DNA of 9,602 bases. Source: an uncultured beta proteobacterium. GTDB lineage: Bacteria; Pseudomonadota; Gammaproteobacteria; Burkholderiales; Burkholderiaceae_C. Positions 6,693 to 9,602 of this stretch are shown here, in pieces. The notes under the pieces are model-generated. The model saw only the letters and a program-made list of their open reading frames with translations. It made no database searches and was not told where the DNA came from. The DNA lies in contig CAJBVC010000138.1 of the NCBI GenBank assembly GCA_903958915.1, positions 1 through 9,602 on the forward strand, written 5' to 3'. How positions within the stretch are numbered: the stretch's first letter is position 1; every line of letters begins with the position of its first letter. The translations under genes were made by a program, and so were the position numbers.

Positions 6693-7792
6693 GTCAATCG
6701 TGTTTCGACCATGCGCCGATCCTGTGCAATGTATTCGCTCGACTGCATTTCATTGAGGCGAGAAACCGTGCGCGGAAATTCATGCGCCATCGGGCCTTCG
6801 GTGTACAAACCCTCGGGCGCGACCTCGGCGGAAATTACCAACTTGACGCGCCGGTCGTACAGCACATCAACCAACCAGGTGAATCTGCGCGCCTCGGACG
6901 CCATGCGCACCGGCATGTGCGGCACGTTGCTCAAGAATACCGTGTGAAACTGGCTGGCGATCTCCAGATAGTCATTCTGCGAGCGCGGCCCGCCACACAG
7001 GCCTCTGAAGTCAAACCACACCACGCCACCCGCTTTGCGCCGGCAATGAATTTCCCTGGCCTCGATGTGCAGGACTGGAGTCTCGTCGCGCGACTCGGCC
7101 ACCGCGTTGAAGGCCTGCTCCATGGCCTGGTCCGCCAATTCTCCCATTGGCACATGGTAGAGATTGACTTCCTCCAGCGTTCGGCGCCGGTAGTCATATC
7201 CGTTATCCACGTTGAGCACTTCCATGCGCTGATTAAGCAAGGCAATCGCAGGCAGAATCCGGTCGCGGTGCATTCCCCCGGGGTAGAGGTCATCAGGTTT
7301 GAAATTGGAAGTCGTCACCAGGCCCACACCGTTGGCAAACAGCGCAGCGAGCAAGCGGTGTAGGATCATCGCATCGGTAATGTCTGCGACGTGAAACTCA
7401 TCGAAACAGATCAGCCGGTAGCGCACCGCCATGCGTCTGGCCAATTCATCCAGGGGATTGACGGTGCCCTGCAGGTCCGACAACTCCCGGTGCACCTCGC
7501 GCATGAACTCATGAAAGTGCAGTCGCGTCTTGCGCTTCAGTGGAACTGCATTAAAGAAGCAGTCCATCAGAAAGCTCTTCCCCCGCCCTACTCCGCCGTA
7601 CATATACACACCCTTGGGGACTTCGGGGTGATTGATCAGTTTCTTCAAGACGTTGGAGCGCTTTTCCTTGAATGCCGACCACTGACGCGCGCAGCGCTCC
7701 AATGCATCGACCGCGCGCAACTGGGCCGGGTCCGCGGTGTACCCGCGGGCCTTCAGTTCGGCCTCATAGGCTAGTTTGACACGCGATGGCAC
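6689..7792 (-). CDS. zapE: Cell division protein ZapE / AFG1-family ATPase
   Basis: A 367-residue P-loop ATPase of the AFG1/LACE1/ZapE family. ZapE affects Z-ring behaviour during division under stress in E. coli, and the mitochondrial homologue helps degrade oxidative-phosphorylation subunits. Motifs seen: YMYGGVGRGKS with the Walker A Lys72, LHFHEFMREVH, Walker B ICFDEFHVADITDAM (128-142, Asp131/Glu132), sensor-1-like TTSNFKPDDLYP (160-171), WFDFRGLCGGPRSQNDY, and the C-terminal RRFTWLVDVLYDRRVKL and EFPRTVSRLNEMQS. Length and motif set are complete. The start is GTG, because an in-frame TAG stands five codons upstream and no ATG is available. The gene follows lpdA after 69 bases that include a repeat-like element, and overlaps the next gene by four bases. 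Confidence 0.95.
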   Translation of the reverse strand: MPSRVKLAYEAELKARGYTADPAQLRAVDALERCARQWSAFKEKRSNVLKKLINHPEVPKGVYMYGGVGRGKSFLMDCFFNAVPLKRKTRLHFHEFMREVHRELSDLQGTVNPLDELARRMAVRYRLICFDEFHVADITDAMILHRLLAALFANGVGLVTTSNFKPDDLYPGGMHRDRILPAIALLNQRMEVLNVDNGYDYRRRTLEEVNLYHVPMGELADQAMEQAFNAVAESRDETPVLHIEAREIHCRRKAGGVVWFDFRGLCGGPRSQNDYLEIASQFHTVFLSNVPHMPVRMASEARRFTWLVDVLYDRRVKLVISAEVAPEGLYTEGPMAHEFPRTVSRLNEMQSSEYIAQDRRMVETRLT

Positions 7793-7796
7793 TGTC

Positions 7797-7858
7797 TGAT
7801 ACCGCTATCAATTCCGTAGCTGCTTACGCACACCAGGCAAGCGTTGGAGGCCAATCTG
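7797..7858 (-). repeat. Intergenic repeat-like element between lpdA and zapE
   Basis: The whole 69-base gap reads, on the minus strand, GGCCTCCAACGCTTGCC, then GCGTAAGCAGCTACGG, then AATTGATAGCGG. Its pieces (GCTATCAATT, TAGCTGCTTACGC, CAAGCG, GGAGGCC on the plus strand) resemble a short repeat I associate with Comamonadaceae intergenic regions, with a CGCTTG...AAGC(A)GCTA...GATAGC pattern. Partial inner symmetry is visible (GCTA 7804-7807 / TAGC 7817-7820; GCTT 7822-7825 / AAGC 7839-7842). Recognition is from memory; only one copy is in the window, so repetition cannot be shown here. Confidence 0.5.
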
Positions 7859-7861
7859 GCT

Positions 7862-9289
<1,428 letters not shown>

Positions 9290-9294
9290 ACATA

Positions 9295-9300
9295 TTCCTA
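9295..9300 (-). promoter_or_regulatory. Ribosome-binding site of lpdA
   Basis: TAGGAA on the minus strand, six bases from the AGGA core to the ATG at 9289. It supports the chosen lpdA start and lies 10 bases downstream of the long hairpin. Confidence 0.6.
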
Positions 9301-9313
9301 GAAAGTCCCAAAA

Positions 9314-9407
9314 GGAGTCTGGATGGCAGAGGGTTCTGCGCAGGTAAAGGAGGAGCCCGCAAAGCGGGCGGGGGACACGGAGCAGAGCCCTCTGCCATCC
9401 AGACTCC
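9314..9407. repeat. Long inverted repeat with nested hairpin between odhB and lpdA
   Basis: Bases 9314-9333 and 9388-9407 are perfect inverse complements over 20 bp (GGAGTCTGGATGGCAGAGGG and its complement). The stem continues inward through one wobble pair (T9334-G9387) and five more Watson-Crick pairs (9335-9339 with 9382-9386), about 26 pairs in all. The 42-base loop contains a second perfect hairpin, GCCCGC-AAA-GCGGGC (9355-9369). On the minus (mRNA) strand the stem is followed by TTTT (9313-9310), so it could act as a terminator or attenuator, or as an RNA-stabilising or processing element. It may also be a dispersed intergenic repeat. No target-site duplication is visible at its edges. 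Confidence 0.75.
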
Positions 9408-9425
9408 GCCTCGACCAGAGACCGA

Positions 9426-9602
9426 TCAAATATCGAACAGCAAGCGAGCCGGATCTTCCAGCGCCTCTTTCATCGCCACCAGCCCCAGCACTGCCTCCCG
9501 GCCGTCGATGATGCGGTGGTCGTACGACATGGCAAAGTAGTTCATCGGGCGCACCACCACCTGGCCGTTCTCCACCATCGCACGGTCCTTGGTCGCGTGC
9601 AC
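9426..9602 (-). CDS. odhB: 2-oxoglutarate dehydrogenase E2, dihydrolipoyl succinyltransferase, C-terminal end
   Basis: The last 58 codons and TGA stop of a gene that enters from beyond base 9602. The sequence [20 protein letters not shown], then [17 protein letters not shown], then [12 protein letters not shown] is the end of the acyltransferase catalytic domain of OdhB/SucB, which moves the succinyl group from lipoamide to CoA in the TCA cycle. DHRIIDG contains the catalytic His and Asp. The C-terminal LLFDI ending and the adjacent lpdA separate it from the pyruvate-complex E2. The lipoyl and E1-binding domains lie outside the window. Confidence 0.94.
   Translation of the reverse strand: MHATKDRAMVENGQVVVRPMNYFAMSYDHRIIDGREAVLGLVAMKEALEDPARLLFDI

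Noticed and set aside
6120..6947. 275-codon plus-strand frame across the zapE end and the unknown exported gene
   Set aside because: It crosses two minus-strand genes with well-formed junctions (ATGA overlap), and its translation shows no family resemblance. The minus-strand reading gives a clear signal peptide and coherent helices.
9314..9407. Integron attC site or transposon-derived miniature element
   Set aside because: No attC core sites (RYYYAAC / GTTRRRY) are at the ends, and no flanking direct repeat of the kind left by transposition is visible. Mobility cannot be claimed from one copy.
9323..9511. 62-codon plus-strand frame starting inside the long hairpin
   Set aside because: Its ATG precedes rather than follows the Shine-Dalgarno-like AAAGGAGG, its first part is the palindrome, and its last part is antisense to odhB.

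Overview
The window looks like a chromosomal housekeeping segment of a betaproteobacterium of the order Burkholderiales, most likely family Comamonadaceae (Rhodoferax/Polaromonas/Acidovorax-like). This rests on the protein character of the ZapE, LpdA, OdhB, BamD and PP2C products, the moderately high G+C content, and a short intergenic sequence that resembles a repeat I associate with that family. Placement below family is not supported. I see no phage genes, transposase, tRNA, rRNA or CRISPR array, and coding density is very high: the largest gene-free gaps are about 100 to 140 bases.

Layout. Bases 1-2179 (minus strand) hold rluD, then scpB, then the 5' part of rluB. scpB and rluB overlap by four bases (ATGA). 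rluD and rluB modify 23S rRNA, and ScpB is a partner in chromosome condensation. rluD diverges from bamD (plus strand, 2194-3000), which encodes an outer-membrane assembly lipoprotein; the two starts are almost back to back. bamD converges on, and overlaps by 38 bases, a yoaA-type iron-sulfur DNA helicase gene (minus strand) that follows a small ydcH-like gene by three bases. A divergent intergenic region with inverted repeats separates ydcH from a plus-strand PP2C phosphatase gene (5294-6058).

Bases 6096-9602 (minus strand) form what looks like one transcription direction: the 3' end of odhB (E2 of 2-oxoglutarate dehydrogenase), lpdA (E3), zapE (AFG1-type ATPase) and a secreted coiled-coil protein of unknown function whose start overlaps the zapE stop. 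OdhB and LpdA act together in the TCA cycle. ZapE is a division/stress ATPase that often follows them in these bacteria.

No clearly new multi-gene system is visible. The most unusual structures are non-coding. A 94-base element between odhB and lpdA has a perfect 20-bp inverted repeat extendable to 26 pairs, a nested hairpin, and an anti-Shine-Dalgarno-like loop on the mRNA strand. A second, different repeat-like element fills the lpdA-zapE gap. The unknown cysteine-pair protein translationally coupled to zapE is the best protein-level lead.
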